Shown one piece after another: positions 52,376 through 61,401 of a stretch of DNA of 64,000 nt. Both the position numbers and the translations under genes were made by a program. The first letter of the stretch is position 1, and each line of letters begins with the position of its first letter. The notes below the pieces were generated by a model that made no database searches, was not told the DNA's origin, and was given only the letters and a program-made list of their open reading frames with translations. The DNA comes from Catellatospora paridis (lineage in GTDB: Bacteria; Actinomycetota; Actinomycetes; Mycobacteriales; Micromonosporaceae), in NCBI RefSeq assembly GCF_009720365.1, contig NZ_WBZD01000037.1, forward strand, positions 116,821 through 180,820, given 5' to 3'.

Positions 52376-53488
52376 CTAGACGTAACGCTCAAGAATCGAC
52401 GTCTCGGCGAGACGGGAGAGACCTTCACGGACGCCACGAGCCCGAGCGTCGCCGACACCGTCGACGGCCTGGAGGTCCTCGACGGTGGCGCCCAGGAGGC
52501 GCTGGAGGCTGCCGAAGTGGTCGACGAGGCGGTCGACTATGGCGCCGGGCAGTCGGGGTACGCGGGCCAGGAGGCGGAAGCCGCGGGGGCTTACGGCCGC
52601 GTCGAGGGCCTCGGTGGAGGCGGGGTAGCCCATGGCCTTGGCGACCGAGACGAGGTCGATGAGCTCGCTGGCCGTGAGCAGGTCCAGTTCGACGAGGGCC
52701 TCGTCGACGGTCCTGGTCTTGCGGTTCATGGGGAGGTAGTCGCGGATGACGAGGGTGCGGTCGGCGTCTACGCCGGCCATCATCTCGTCGAGCTGGAGGG
52801 AGAGGAGGCGGCCGTCGGTGCCGAGTTCTACGACGTAGCCGGCGATCTCGTCGGAGATGCGGCGGACCATCTCGAGGCGCTGCACTACGGCCAGGGCGTC
52901 GCGGACGGTGACCAGGTCCTCGATCTCCAGGGCGGAGAGGGTGCCGCTGACCTCGTCGAGGCGCAGCTTGTAGCGCTCGAGGGTGGCCAGGGCCTGGTTT
53001 GCCCGGGACAGTATCTGTCCGGAATCGTCCAGGGTGTGTCGCTGGCCGGCCACGTAGACGCCGATGATGTGCATCGACTGGCTGACCGAGATGACCGGGT
53101 AGCCGCTCTGCTTGGAGACGCGCTCGGCGGTGCGGTGCCGGGTGCCGGACTCCTCGGTGGGGATGGAGGCGTCGGGCATCAGGTGCACGGCGGCGCGCAG
53201 GATGCGGGTGCCGTCGGCGGAGAGCACGACGGCGCCGTCCATCTTGCACAGCTCGCGCAGGCGCGTGGCGGAGAACTCGACGTCGAGCGGGAATCCGCCG
53301 GTGGCCAGGGTCTCGATGAGTTTGTCGTACCCGAGGACGATGAGGGCGCCGGTCCGGCCGCGCAGGATGCGCTCGAGGCTGTCGCGCAGTGGCGTGCCCG
53401 GAGCTACCCGTGCCAGGGTGGCGCGCAACGGATCACCGCCGACTGCGGCGGTGTTCCAGGTGGTGTCGCGATCGATCGGCACGGGCAC
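52376..53488 (-). CDS. disA: DNA integrity scanning diadenylate cyclase DisA
   Basis: 370 residues. Makes cyclic di-AMP and scans DNA. The diadenylate cyclase (DAC) domain has KMDGAVVLS (DGA motif) and [11 protein letters not shown] (RHR motif), followed by a spine region and a C-terminal helix-hairpin-helix ([28 protein letters not shown]). The GTG start at 53488 was taken. radA is 48 bases upstream on the same strand, the widespread radA-disA pairing, and RadA is known to modulate DisA. Confidence 0.97.
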   Translation of the reverse strand: MPVPIDRDTTWNTAAVGGDPLRATLARVAPGTPLRDSLERILRGRTGALIVLGYDKLIETLATGGFPLDVEFSATRLRELCKMDGAVVLSADGTRILRAAVHLMPDASIPTEESGTRHRTAERVSKQSGYPVISVSQSMHIIGVYVAGQRHTLDDSGQILSRANQALATLERYKLRLDEVSGTLSALEIEDLVTVRDALAVVQRLEMVRRISDEIAGYVVELGTDGRLLSLQLDEMMAGVDADRTLVIRDYLPMNRKTRTVDEALVELDLLTASELIDLVSVAKAMGYPASTEALDAAVSPRGFRLLARVPRLPGAIVDRLVDHFGSLQRLLGATVEDLQAVDGVGDARARGVREGLSRLAETSILERYV

Positions 53489-53536
53489 ATTCTACGGGGG
53501 CCGCCGAAGAGCACACGGCGGCCCGTGGTGGAAGCG

Positions 53537-54955
53537 TCACTCAGCGGACAACCGTGCAGCCCAGTGCAGTGCCGTACGCAGATCGGACACCTCTTCGACC
53601 CGTAGCTCCCCGGCCGGGGTGCCCGTTGACGACGGACCGCAACCAGTCGGTACCAGAGCGTATTTGAAGCCGAGCCGAACCGCCTCGGCCAGGCGCCGGG
53701 GGACCGCGCCGACGCGCCGCACCTCACCCGTGAGACCTACCTCACCGATGGCCGCGAGCCGGGGCGACATGGACAGGTTGAGCCCGGCGGAGGCGACCGC
53801 CAGCGCGACGGCCAGGTCCGCGGCGGGCTCGACGACCCGGATGCCGCCGACCGTGGCGGCGAACACCTCCTTGTCGTGCAGCGCCATCCGCTCGGTGCGC
53901 CGCTGCAGCACGGCCAGCACCATGGCGAGCCGGGCCGAGTCGAGGCCGGACACGGTGCGCCGCGGCGAGCCGGCGACGGTTGCCCCGATCAGCGCCTGCA
54001 CCTCGGTGACCAGGGCACGGCGGCCTTCCATGGCGACGGTGACGCAGGTGCCCGGCACCGGCTCGGCATACCGGGTGAGGAACAGCCCCGACGGGTCGGG
54101 CAGCGAGGTGATGCCGCTCTCGTTCATCTCGAAGCAGCCGACCTCGTCGGCGGCCCCGAAGCGGTTCTTCAGCCCGCGGACCAGGCGCAGCGAGGAGTGC
54201 TTGTCGCCCTCGAAGTGCAGCACCACGTCGACCAGGTGCTCCAGCACGCGGGGACCCGCCACGCTGCCGTCCTTGGTGACGTGGCCGACCAGCACGGTCG
54301 CGATGTTGCGCTCCTTGGCGACGGCGACCAGCGCGGCGGTGACCGCCCGGACCTGGGTGACGCCGCCGGGCACGCCGTCGTTGCCGGGGGCGGCGATGGT
54401 CTGCACGGAGTCGAGCACGAGCAGGCCGGGCTTGACCGCGTCGAGGTGGCCGAGCACCGCGGCCAGGTCGGTCTCGGCGGCCAGGTAGAGCTGCTCGTGC
54501 AGGGTGTTCATGCGCTCGGCGCGCAGCCGGACCTGGCTGACGGACTCCTCGCCGCTGACGATGAGGGAAGGGCTGCCGGCCCCGGCCGCCCACTGCTGGG
54601 CCACGTCGAGCAGCAGCGTCGACTTGCCGACGCCGGGCTCGCCGGCCAGCAGCACGACCGAGCCGGGCACGAGGCCGCCGCCGAGCACACGGTCGAGTTC
54701 GCTGACGCCGGTGGCCACGGCACGGGCTGGCACGGCGGAGATGGTGGCGATGGGCCGGGCGGGTTCGCCGGGGGCGCGGGGGGCCACGTTGCGCATCGCG
54801 CCGAGGGCCGGGCCGGCCGAGGCCTCGATGACCGAGCCCCACTCGCCGCATTCGGGGCAGCGGCCGAACCACTTGGGAGGCTGATGCCCGCACGCGTCAC
54901 AGACGTATCCGGGGCGTGCGGGCTTCGCCGTCTTCGAGGTGCTGCGCACTGTCAC
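53537..54955 (-). CDS. radA: DNA repair protein RadA
   Basis: 472 residues. A RecA-like helicase in recombination. N-terminal zinc finger (YVCDACGHQPPKWFGRCPECGEWG), Walker A GEPGVGKSTLL, Walker B-type LLVLDSVQT, the RadA-specific KNRFG motif (LKNRFGAADEVGCFEM) and a C-terminal Lon-like domain. The GTG start gives a short basic leader. The order radA-disA is conserved. Confidence 0.97.
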   Translation of the reverse strand: MTVRSTSKTAKPARPGYVCDACGHQPPKWFGRCPECGEWGSVIEASAGPALGAMRNVAPRAPGEPARPIATISAVPARAVATGVSELDRVLGGGLVPGSVVLLAGEPGVGKSTLLLDVAQQWAAGAGSPSLIVSGEESVSQVRLRAERMNTLHEQLYLAAETDLAAVLGHLDAVKPGLLVLDSVQTIAAPGNDGVPGGVTQVRAVTAALVAVAKERNIATVLVGHVTKDGSVAGPRVLEHLVDVVLHFEGDKHSSLRLVRGLKNRFGAADEVGCFEMNESGITSLPDPSGLFLTRYAEPVPGTCVTVAMEGRRALVTEVQALIGATVAGSPRRTVSGLDSARLAMVLAVLQRRTERMALHDKEVFAATVGGIRVVEPAADLAVALAVASAGLNLSMSPRLAAIGEVGLTGEVRRVGAVPRRLAEAVRLGFKYALVPTGCGPSSTGTPAGELRVEEVSDLRTALHWAARLSAE

Positions 54956-55044
54956 GTGCGCAACCTACCCCGTGGGTGTGACGGTGGTAGGGAGGCCGCC
55001 GGGGTCCGCCGGACAGGCGGGCCGCCGGGACGGCGACTACCGGG

Positions 55045-55764
55045 TCAGTGGCCGTCGCCCTCGGTGCCGGGGCGGGTCGGCGGCGCCGTGATGGGCAGGC
55101 GCGGCTGCGGGCTCAGCGGCGGCGCGAGCGGCACCACGGTGCCGGGCAGGGTCTCCAGGACCACGCCGTTGGAGAACGTCAGCTTCAGGTGCACGCCCTC
55201 GCCGTTGGCCACCGGCTTCTTGAGCCCGGTCAGGGCGAGGAACTGGCCGCTGCCCGGGGTCAGCTCCAGGTAGCCGGCCGGCGGGATGGTCAGCTTCGCC
55301 GGGGGCGCGGCGGCCGGGCTGGGGCTGGTCGCCGGTGCCGGGCTGGTCTCCGCGCCGGGAGACGGGCTGCCGGCCGCCTTCGGCGACTTGCTCGCCGCGG
55401 GGCTCGGCGACTCCGCGGCCGGGCTCGGGCTCGGCTTCAGGTCGGCGGCCGAGGCCAGCTTCACGGCGGCCGCGTCGTTGGACTCGAACTTGTCGAGCGT
55501 GATCGGCTGCTCGGTGTCGTTGAAGATGCGCAGCTGCAGCGGCGCGGTCGCGCCCTGTGCGTAGCCGGTCAGGCCGGCGTAGGCGATCATCGCGTCGCGG
55601 AGTGCGACGCTGCCGCCGTTCGGGCCCGGCACGGTCAGGCTGAAGCCGGGCACGGCCGCCACCTGGTCGGCGGTCTGCGAGTTCATGCCGGCGCTGCAGC
55701 CGGTCAGGGCCAGGGCAGCGGCGGCGGCACCGCCGGCCAGGAGCTTGGTGATCGAGCGAGTCAC
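55045..55764 (-). CDS. lipoprotein with low-complexity Pro/Ser insert
   Basis: 239 residues with lipobox LALTGC (Cys about 23). Following it is a beta-rich segment (GFSLTVPGPNGGSVALRDAM; LQLRIFNDTEQPITLDKF), a 60-residue Ser/Pro/Ala repeat insert, then a second beta segment (LTIPPAGYLELTPGSGQFLALTGL), resembling a copper-chaperone-like (PCuAC) fold split by the insert. Copper ligands are not apparent, so metal binding is doubtful. Position next to radA is common in relatives. Confidence 0.75.
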   Translation of the reverse strand: MTRSITKLLAGGAAAAALALTGCSAGMNSQTADQVAAVPGFSLTVPGPNGGSVALRDAMIAYAGLTGYAQGATAPLQLRIFNDTEQPITLDKFESNDAAAVKLASAADLKPSPSPAAESPSPAASKSPKAAGSPSPGAETSPAPATSPSPAAAPPAKLTIPPAGYLELTPGSGQFLALTGLKKPVANGEGVHLKLTFSNGVVLETLPGTVVPLAPPLSPQPRLPITAPPTRPGTEGDGH

Positions 55765-55816
55765 GGGCTCAGCGTAGTGTCCGCCGATCGAGGCTCCGCA
55801 GCCGACCCGCCGCCGA

Positions 55817-56638
55817 TCACAGTGCGCCGCCGAGCACCAGCAGGGCGAGGTCCACGGCCGCGACGGCGAGCAGGGCGCGGAAGGCGGCGCGCGGTGCCGC
55901 GTACCAGCCGACGACGATCAGGACGACGGCCGTGAGCAGCGCACCGGCCCCGGCCCACAGCGGCGGCCGGGCCCCGGCCAGCAGGGTGAGCGTCGCCGCC
56001 AGCAGCAGCCCGGACGCCGCGACGAGGCTGCGCCGGGCGCCCAGCCGCTGGGGCAGGCCGCGGATCCCGGTGGCCGCGTCGTCGGCGAGGTCGGGCACCG
56101 CGTTGAGCAGGTGTGCCGCGCCCGCCAGCAGCGCCGCCGCGGCGACCAGCCAGCCGGGCGGGAAGGGCGCGCCGGGCAGCGCGGTGCTGATGAAGATCAC
56201 CAGGCAGGCGAAGGACACCAGGTAGGGCACGACCGACCAGGCCGTGGCCTTGAGCGGCCAGTTGTACAGGTGGGCGGAGAGCACGGCGACCGCGAACCAC
56301 GCCCCGGCGGGCCAGCCCCACCACAGGCAGGCGGCGATGGTCGCGGCGGCTGCCACCACGGCCGCGACGGCGACGGTACGGCGGCCCGCCGGGTCCCCGG
56401 CCAGCGGCTTGTCGGCCCGCCCCACGGCCGCGTCGCGCGCGGCGTCGATCGCGTCGTTGGCCCAGCCGACCGACAGCTGGCTCAGCGCCACCGTCGCCAT
56501 GACCGCCGCGACGCCGGCCGGAGTGTGGCCCATGCCGACCGCCAGCAGGCCGCCGAAGACGGTGACGGCGAGGGCTGGCAGGGGGTGGCAGGCGCGCAGC
56601 AGACCCAGTGGTGACATCTGGTCAGTGTCGCGCGTCAC
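55817..56638 (-). CDS. UbiA-family prenyltransferase
   Basis: 273 residues with about nine transmembrane helices. The first Asp-rich motif is WANDAIDAARDAAVGRADKPLAG and the second VPDLADDAATGIRGLPQRLGARR. It transfers a prenyl chain to an aromatic or other acceptor in the membrane. No other quinone genes are adjacent, so the acceptor is unknown. Start ATG 56638 or ATG 56617. Confidence 0.88.
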   Translation of the reverse strand: MTRDTDQMSPLGLLRACHPLPALAVTVFGGLLAVGMGHTPAGVAAVMATVALSQLSVGWANDAIDAARDAAVGRADKPLAGDPAGRRTVAVAAVVAAAATIAACLWWGWPAGAWFAVAVLSAHLYNWPLKATAWSVVPYLVSFACLVIFISTALPGAPFPPGWLVAAAALLAGAAHLLNAVPDLADDAATGIRGLPQRLGARRSLVAASGLLLAATLTLLAGARPPLWAGAGALLTAVVLIVVGWYAAPRAAFRALLAVAAVDLALLVLGGAL

Positions 56639-56655
56639 CGTTATCGTCGCCGACC

Positions 56656-57528
56656 GTGGACAACAGACGTGGTCGTGGCGCTGCCGTCGCCTCGCTGGCC
56701 GTGGTGGCGCTGCTGATCGCGGGCGGTTGGTGGTGGCGGTCCGCGGGCGCGGAGCCGCCCCGGCCGGTCCCGCAGCCGCAGCCGCAGCCGTCGCCCTCGC
56801 CGTCGTGGCAGGCCGCGGTCGACGAGCTGGCGGGCTTGTGGGCGGACCGCCTGAACAGCAGCGTGGTGGCTGTCCAGCCGCCGCTGGAGCTGTCCTCGGG
56901 GCAGCCGGCGGCGCACCCGGTGAAACTCCCGCACGGCGCCTTCGAGCTGCACGCGGTCTGCGTCGGCGACGCGGGCACGATGCGGGTCACGGTGGCCGCC
57001 GCCGACGGCCGCACCGTCTCGGCGGTCGACGCGAAGTGCTCGCTGGAGGTCGCGTACCCGCCGGAGCCGCTGCTGCTGCCGAAGGACGCCGGACAGCTGC
57101 AGATCACGATGTCGGTCGAGGGAGCCGGTGGTGCGGTCGGCGCGTGGCGGGTGCTGGACAAGCGCGCGCCCGGTGGGCCGGACCAGTGGCGCCTCCAGGC
57201 CCAGACCGGGCTGCCCGCCGACCGCGCGGCGCGGACGCTGTTCGACAGCTGGCTGGCGGGCGGCGACAAGTCGACGGCCGACGTGTCCCTGTCCGGGCTC
57301 ACCGAGCTGCGGGTCGTCTGCGCCGGGGAGATCATGCTCCGGGTGGAGGTCGCCGAGGAGGGGAACTGGTACCAGGTGGAGCACACCTGCAACTCGCGCT
57401 ACCCGTACGTGAATCCCCTCGGCACCGCAGGAACCGTGCGCGTGACGCTGACCGGGCTGGGGCCCGCGGGCGCGGCATGGGTGCGCGTACAGGCGGTGCG
57501 GCTGCCGCCGGGCGCGACGCCGTCCTAG
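56656..57528 (+). CDS. membrane-anchored protein with two related beta-domains
   Basis: 290 residues from GTG 56656: an N-terminal transmembrane helix (AAVASLAVVALLIAGGWWW) and Pro/Gln-rich linker, then two related domains. The first has FELHAVCVGDAGTMRVTVAAADG ... DAKCS and the second ELRVVCAGEIMLRVEVAEEG ... EHTCN, each with a Cys pair likely to form a disulfide. The repeat suggests internal duplication of a small sandwich fold. Function unknown. It overlaps the convergent gene by 4 bases at the stop. Confidence 0.75.
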   Translation: MDNRRGRGAAVASLAVVALLIAGGWWWRSAGAEPPRPVPQPQPQPSPSPSWQAAVDELAGLWADRLNSSVVAVQPPLELSSGQPAAHPVKLPHGAFELHAVCVGDAGTMRVTVAAADGRTVSAVDAKCSLEVAYPPEPLLLPKDAGQLQITMSVEGAGGAVGAWRVLDKRAPGGPDQWRLQAQTGLPADRAARTLFDSWLAGGDKSTADVSLSGLTELRVVCAGEIMLRVEVAEEGNWYQVEHTCNSRYPYVNPLGTAGTVRVTLTGLGPAGAAWVRVQAVRLPPGATPS

Positions 57529-57950
57529 GTGCCGGGCGGGTGCGGGGTCGGTGGCAGCGAGACGCTCGGCGACGAGGGCGGGGACGTGGCCGCCGGCGCG
57601 GAGACGGCCGGCCGCACAGGCGGGCCGGGCTGCGGCGTCTCTGGGGTTCCCCCGGTCAGGCCGGGCCAGGCGATGAGCAGCAGGCTCAGCAAGGTGATCA
57701 CCACGGCGATGGCGAGCACGATCAGCGGCAGCACGAGCGACGGCTGATCAGGATCGTCGATGCGCTCGGGCAGGTGCAGGCGTCTGCGCCAGCGCGCGCG
57801 CCAGGCCGCCCGTCGCGCGGCCCGGGCTTCGGCCCGCAGTTCGTCCCGGACCCGCTCCGCCTCTTCGGCCAGCTCAGCGGGGTCATCGGGAATGACGACC
57901 TCTCCCCACTCGGGCGGGAGGTCCGGAAGGCCGTTCCCCAGCGTGCCCAT
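57525..57950 (-). CDS. hypothetical single-pass membrane protein
   Basis: 141 residues: acidic N-terminus, Arg-rich segment (ARAARRAAWRARWRRRLH), one transmembrane helix (LVLPLIVLAIAVVITLLSLLLI), then a Pro/Ser-rich tail outside. No family was recognised. The 3' end overlaps the neighbour's stop by 4 bases. Confidence 0.7.
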   Translation of the reverse strand: MGTLGNGLPDLPPEWGEVVIPDDPAELAEEAERVRDELRAEARAARRAAWRARWRRRLHLPERIDDPDQPSLVLPLIVLAIAVVITLLSLLLIAWPGLTGGTPETPQPGPPVRPAVSAPAATSPPSSPSVSLPPTPHPPGT

Positions 57951-58020
57951 CGCCGGCTCCTCGCGCGTTCAGCACCGCGTCTCTCTACTGTCCCGCGTCC
58001 TACAGACTCACGCTAGTGGC

Positions 58021-58247
58021 GTGTCGGAGGAGATTGAGGACTGTTCGCGATGCGGACATCCGGTGCCACAGACGCCAATGAGTGCAGAAAAGGTCACTCA
58101 GAGTAGCGGAAGAAGCGTTGCTGAGCTGTGTCAAGCAGAAGAAATACGGCTCACAACGGGGGTGAGCTGCGCTAACTGTGCAAGACGGGCTGGGACTGCA
58201 CGGCACGCCCGTGTTACCCTAGACACAGCGAAAGGGGTTTCGTACCT
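58021..58247 (+). other. lower-GC carD leader with a candidate zinc-ribbon-like open frame
   Basis: The leader contains an open frame from GTG 58021 with CSRCGH and SCANCARR pairs, the spacing of a zinc ribbon, running on into carD in another frame (to 58380). It also contains a -10-like TACCCT near 58216-58221 and the carD ribosome site GAAAGGGG. Its lower GC and Cys pairs argue for function, but the overlap with carD argues against a normal gene. Confidence 0.3.
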
Positions 58248-58733
58248 ATGGATTTCAGTGTCGGCGAGACCGTTGTCTACCCCCACCACGGGGCCGCACT
58301 CATCGAGGCTATCGAGACCCGCACCATCAAGGGCGAGGAGAAGCTTTACCTCGTCCTTCGGGTCGCTCAAGGCGACCTGACGGTGCGGGTGCCCGCCGAG
58401 AACGCCGAGATCGTCGGCGTGCGTGAGGTGGTTGGCGAAGAGGGCCTGTCCAAGGTTTTCGACGTCCTCCGCGCCCCGCACACCGAGGAGCCGACCAACT
58501 GGTCGCGGCGCTACAAGGCGAATCTCGAGAAGCTCGCCTCGGGTAACCCGCTCAAGGTGGCGGAGGTCGTGCGTGACCTCTGGCGCCGTGAGCGTGAGCG
58601 TGGTCTGTCGGCGGGGGAGAAGCGGATGCTCGCCAAGGCTCGGGACATCCTCGTCGGTGAGGTCGCGCTCGCCGAGAAGAGCACCAAGGACGGAGCCGAG
58701 GTTCTCCTGGACAAGGTGCTCGCCGAGGCGTGA
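58248..58733 (+). CDS. carD: CarD-family RNA polymerase-binding regulator
   Basis: 161 residues. Binds the RNA polymerase beta subunit and stabilises open promoter complexes, notably at rRNA promoters. N-terminal RNAP-interaction domain ([27 protein letters not shown] begins the protein) and C-terminal helical DNA-binding domain with [30 protein letters not shown]. ispD starts within its stop codon (GTGA), making the common actinobacterial carD-ispD-ispF operon. Ribosome site GAAAGGGG. Confidence 0.97.
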   Translation: MDFSVGETVVYPHHGAALIEAIETRTIKGEEKLYLVLRVAQGDLTVRVPAENAEIVGVREVVGEEGLSKVFDVLRAPHTEEPTNWSRRYKANLEKLASGNPLKVAEVVRDLWRRERERGLSAGEKRMLAKARDILVGEVALAEKSTKDGAEVLLDKVLAEA

Positions 58734-59476
58734 CCCGCACAACGGCAGTGTCATCTGATATCGATAGCCGCGACGTTCCTGCGCCTGTTCGGCGCAAGGA
58801 CGTCGCGGTTCTCGTTCCCGCGGCGGGCATGGGCGTGCGCCTCGGCGGCGGAACCCCCAAGGCCCTGCGCGAGCTGGCCGGCGAGCCGCTGCTGGTGCAC
58901 GCGTGCCGCCGGCTCGCCATGGCGCCTTCGGTGGCGATGATCGTCATCGCCGCGCCGCCCGGCGACGTGGACGCGGTCCGCGCGCTGGTGCCCGGGGCCG
59001 TCGTGGTGCCCGGCGGGGCCACCCGGCAGCAGTCGGTGGCCGCGGCCCTGGCCGTCGTGCCCGAGTCCATCGAGGTCGTGCTGGTGCACGACGCCGCCCG
59101 CGCGCTGACCCCGCCTGAGCTGGTCGAGGCCGTCGCCGCCGCGGTCCGGTCCGGCGCGGCCGCCGTGGTGCCCGCCCTGCCCGTGGTCGACACGATCAAG
59201 CGGGTGGACGCCGGCGAGCACGTCCTGGAGACCGTCGACCGCGCCCCGCTGCGCGTGATCCAGACCCCGCAGGGCTTCCCCCGGGCAACGCTGGTTCGCG
59301 CCCACGCCGAGGCCGTCGACGAGCACACCGACGACGCGGGCATGGTCGAGCGCCTCGGCCACAAGGTCCATTGCGTCCCCGGCAGCGACCTGGCCCTGAA
59401 GATCACCCGCCCCCTGGACCTCCTCATCGCCGAATCGCTCCTGGCCGCCCACCCCCTCCCCGTGAGTCGATCATGA
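58730..59476 (+). CDS. ispD: 2-C-methyl-D-erythritol 4-phosphate cytidylyltransferase
   Basis: 248 residues. Third step of the MEP isoprenoid pathway. CTP-binding motif [41 protein letters not shown] and [10 protein letters not shown], ending [15 protein letters not shown]. The start GTG overlaps the carD stop. A 30-residue N-terminal extension precedes the catalytic domain. ispF follows after 64 bases. Confidence 0.96.
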   Translation: MTRTTAVSSDIDSRDVPAPVRRKDVAVLVPAAGMGVRLGGGTPKALRELAGEPLLVHACRRLAMAPSVAMIVIAAPPGDVDAVRALVPGAVVVPGGATRQQSVAAALAVVPESIEVVLVHDAARALTPPELVEAVAAAVRSGAAAVVPALPVVDTIKRVDAGEHVLETVDRAPLRVIQTPQGFPRATLVRAHAEAVDEHTDDAGMVERLGHKVHCVPGSDLALKITRPLDLLIAESLLAAHPLPVSRS

Positions 59477-59540
59477 CCTTATGGCAGGGTGCGGCGGTGT
59501 GCCGCTGCCCTGGCGCCGTGATGATCGAGGAGGCGAGCCG

Positions 59541-60032
59541 GTGAGAGTCGGTATCGGCACGGATGTGCACGCGTTCGACGAGACCCGACCGTGTTGGGTC
59601 GCGGGCCTGCACTGGCCCGACGCGCCGGGCCTGGCCGGGCACTCCGACGCCGACGTCGCCGCGCATGCCGCCTGCGACGCCCTGTTCAGCGCGGCCGGAC
59701 TGGGCGATCTCGGCGCGAACTTCGGCACCGACCGCCCGGAGTGGTCCGGTGCGGCCGGCGTCGTGCTGCTGGCCGAGGCCGCCCGCCGCGTACGCGCCGC
59801 CGGTTACGCGGTCGGCAACATCTCGATCCAGGTCATCGGGGTGGCTCCCAAGATCGGTAAGCGACGGGACGAGGCGCAGCAGGTGCTCTCGGCTGCCGCG
59901 GGCGCCCCCGTGACCGTGTCCGGCACCACCACCGACGGGCTCGGTCTCACCGGCCGCGGCGAGGGCCTCGCCGCGATCGCGGTGGCGCTGGTGCACCCCG
60001 ATCCCCAGGGTCCTCGATCCGCTCAGCCGTAG
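59541..60032 (+). CDS. ispF: 2-C-methyl-D-erythritol 2,4-cyclodiphosphate synthase
   Basis: 163 residues. Forms the cyclic diphosphate intermediate of the MEP pathway. Metal ligands Asp8 and His10 in [32 protein letters not shown] near the end. The GTG start at 59541 has AGGAGGCGAG upstream and was preferred to a longer in-frame start. Its stop faces the hmgA 3' end across a terminator-like hairpin. Confidence 0.96.
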   Translation: MRVGIGTDVHAFDETRPCWVAGLHWPDAPGLAGHSDADVAAHAACDALFSAAGLGDLGANFGTDRPEWSGAAGVVLLAEAARRVRAAGYAVGNISIQVIGVAPKIGKRRDEAQQVLSAAAGAPVTVSGTTTDGLGLTGRGEGLAAIAVALVHPDPQGPRSAQP

Positions 60033-60046
60033 ACCGGATGAGACGA

Positions 60047-60084
60047 TGCGGGAACGACGGCGGACTGCCGCCCGATTTCCCGCA
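60047..60084. terminator. terminator-like hairpin between convergent ispF and hmgA
   Basis: TGCGGGAA (60047-60054) pairs with TTCCCGCA (60077-60084); the inner GGCGG/CCGCC also pairs. The U-tract is weak. Confidence 0.55.
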
Positions 60085-60124
60085 CCGTCCCTCTCGGCGA
60101 GGTCGTAAAGGCCGAGCCTGCGGG

Positions 60125-61291
60125 TCACCCCGGGGCGCGACCCGACCACGTCCAGGCGTACCCGGGGTCTTCGCAGGCGAGTGCAGGTTCGCACAGGTCC
60201 AACGGGCGGAAGGTGTCCACCATGACGGCCAGCTCGTCGAAGCGCTCCGCCCCGATCGAACGCTCGGCCGCACCCGGCTGCGGCCCGTGGGTGAACCCGG
60301 ACGGGTGCAGCGAGATCGAACCCTGGCCGATGCCGGAGCCGCGCCGCGCCTCGTAGTCGCCACCGGTGTAGAAGAGCATCTCGTCGGAGTCGACGTTGTG
60401 GTGGTTGTACGGCACGGGGATGGCGAGCGGGTGGTAGTCCACCTTGCGCGGCACGAAGGAACAGATCACGAAGTTCGGACCCTGGAAGGTCTGGTGCACC
60501 GGCGGCGGCTGGTGCAGCCGGCCGGTGATCGGCTCGAAGTCGTGGATCGAGAACGCCCACGGGTAGAGGCACCCGTCCCAGCCCACGACGTCGAACGGGT
60601 GCTGGGCGTACACATGCCGGGTCCAACCGCGACGGTGCTGCACCAGCACCTCGACGTCGCTGCCGTCGACGAGCAGCGGCTCGTCGGGGCCCCGCAGGTC
60701 GCGCTCGCAGTAGGGGGAGTGCTCCAGGAACTGACCGCGTACGGACAGGTAGCGCTTCGGCGGCCCGATGTGCCCGGTGGCCTCGATGACCAGCAGCCGG
60801 GTCGGCTCCAGCGGGACCAGGCGGTGCACCACCGAGGTGGGCACGACGACGTAGTCGCCGGCGGTGACCTCCAGCACGCCGAACACCGACTCCACGCGCA
60901 GCCGGCCGGCCTCGACGTAGAGGCACTCGTCGCCGATCGCGTTGCGGTACAGCGGCGACGGGGTGTCGGCGAGCACGTACGAGATGCGGCAGTCGTCGTT
61001 GGCGAGCAGGTGCTGCCGGCCGAGCACGGCGTCGGCGCCGGACTGGTCCAGCTTGTGGGTCTGCAGATGGCGGGGCTTGAGAGGGCGGTTCGGCAGCCTG
61101 GTCCAGGCGGGCGGGTCGAACTCCTCGGCCGCCACGATCGCGGTCGGCGCGTGCCGGTGGTAGAGCAGCGAGGAGTCGGAGGAGAAGCCCTCCTGCCCCA
61201 TCAGTTCCTCGGCGTAGAGGCCGCCGTCGGGCTTGCGGAACTGCGTGTGCCGTTTCCGCGGGACCTCACCGACGCTGCGGTAGTACGGCAT
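60125..61291 (-). CDS. hmgA: homogentisate 1,2-dioxygenase
   Basis: 388 residues. Opens the ring of homogentisate (tyrosine breakdown) using iron and oxygen. Family segments: PYYRSVGEVPRKRHTQFR, LGRQHLLANDD, HRLVPLEPTRLLVIEATGH, YAQHPFDVVGWDG, NFVICSFVPRKVDYHP and YNHHNVDSDEMLFYTGGDYEARRG (with the iron-binding His/Glu). Start ATG 61291 has GGAGG 6 bases upstream. It is divergent from the unknown gene and fahA across a 110-base region containing a perfect palindrome. Confidence 0.93.
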   Translation of the reverse strand: MPYYRSVGEVPRKRHTQFRKPDGGLYAEELMGQEGFSSDSSLLYHRHAPTAIVAAEEFDPPAWTRLPNRPLKPRHLQTHKLDQSGADAVLGRQHLLANDDCRISYVLADTPSPLYRNAIGDECLYVEAGRLRVESVFGVLEVTAGDYVVVPTSVVHRLVPLEPTRLLVIEATGHIGPPKRYLSVRGQFLEHSPYCERDLRGPDEPLLVDGSDVEVLVQHRRGWTRHVYAQHPFDVVGWDGCLYPWAFSIHDFEPITGRLHQPPPVHQTFQGPNFVICSFVPRKVDYHPLAIPVPYNHHNVDSDEMLFYTGGDYEARRGSGIGQGSISLHPSGFTHGPQPGAAERSIGAERFDELAVMVDTFRPLDLCEPALACEDPGYAWTWSGRAPG

Positions 61292-61401
61292 GGCCAACCT
61301 CCAGTGTCGCTTTTAGGAGCGGTGTCCACTTTACGAAGAGATCCGTCCGATAATCGGACAGTCTTGTCCGCTCTATGTAGCGTCCACTAGATTGACTGAT
61401 C
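61292..61401. promoter_or_regulatory. divergent hmgA/fah regulatory region with perfect palindrome
   Basis: GTCCGATAATCGGAC (61345-61359) is a perfect 15-bp palindrome. Flanking GTCC half-sites lie at about 61324 (GTCCACTTTA), 61366 (GTCCGCTC) and 61382 (GTCCACTAGA). This is the pattern of a dimeric regulator operator controlling both directions. The regulator gene is not adjacent. The AT-rich stretch CACTAGATTGACTGATC sits just before the plus-strand start. Confidence 0.7.
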
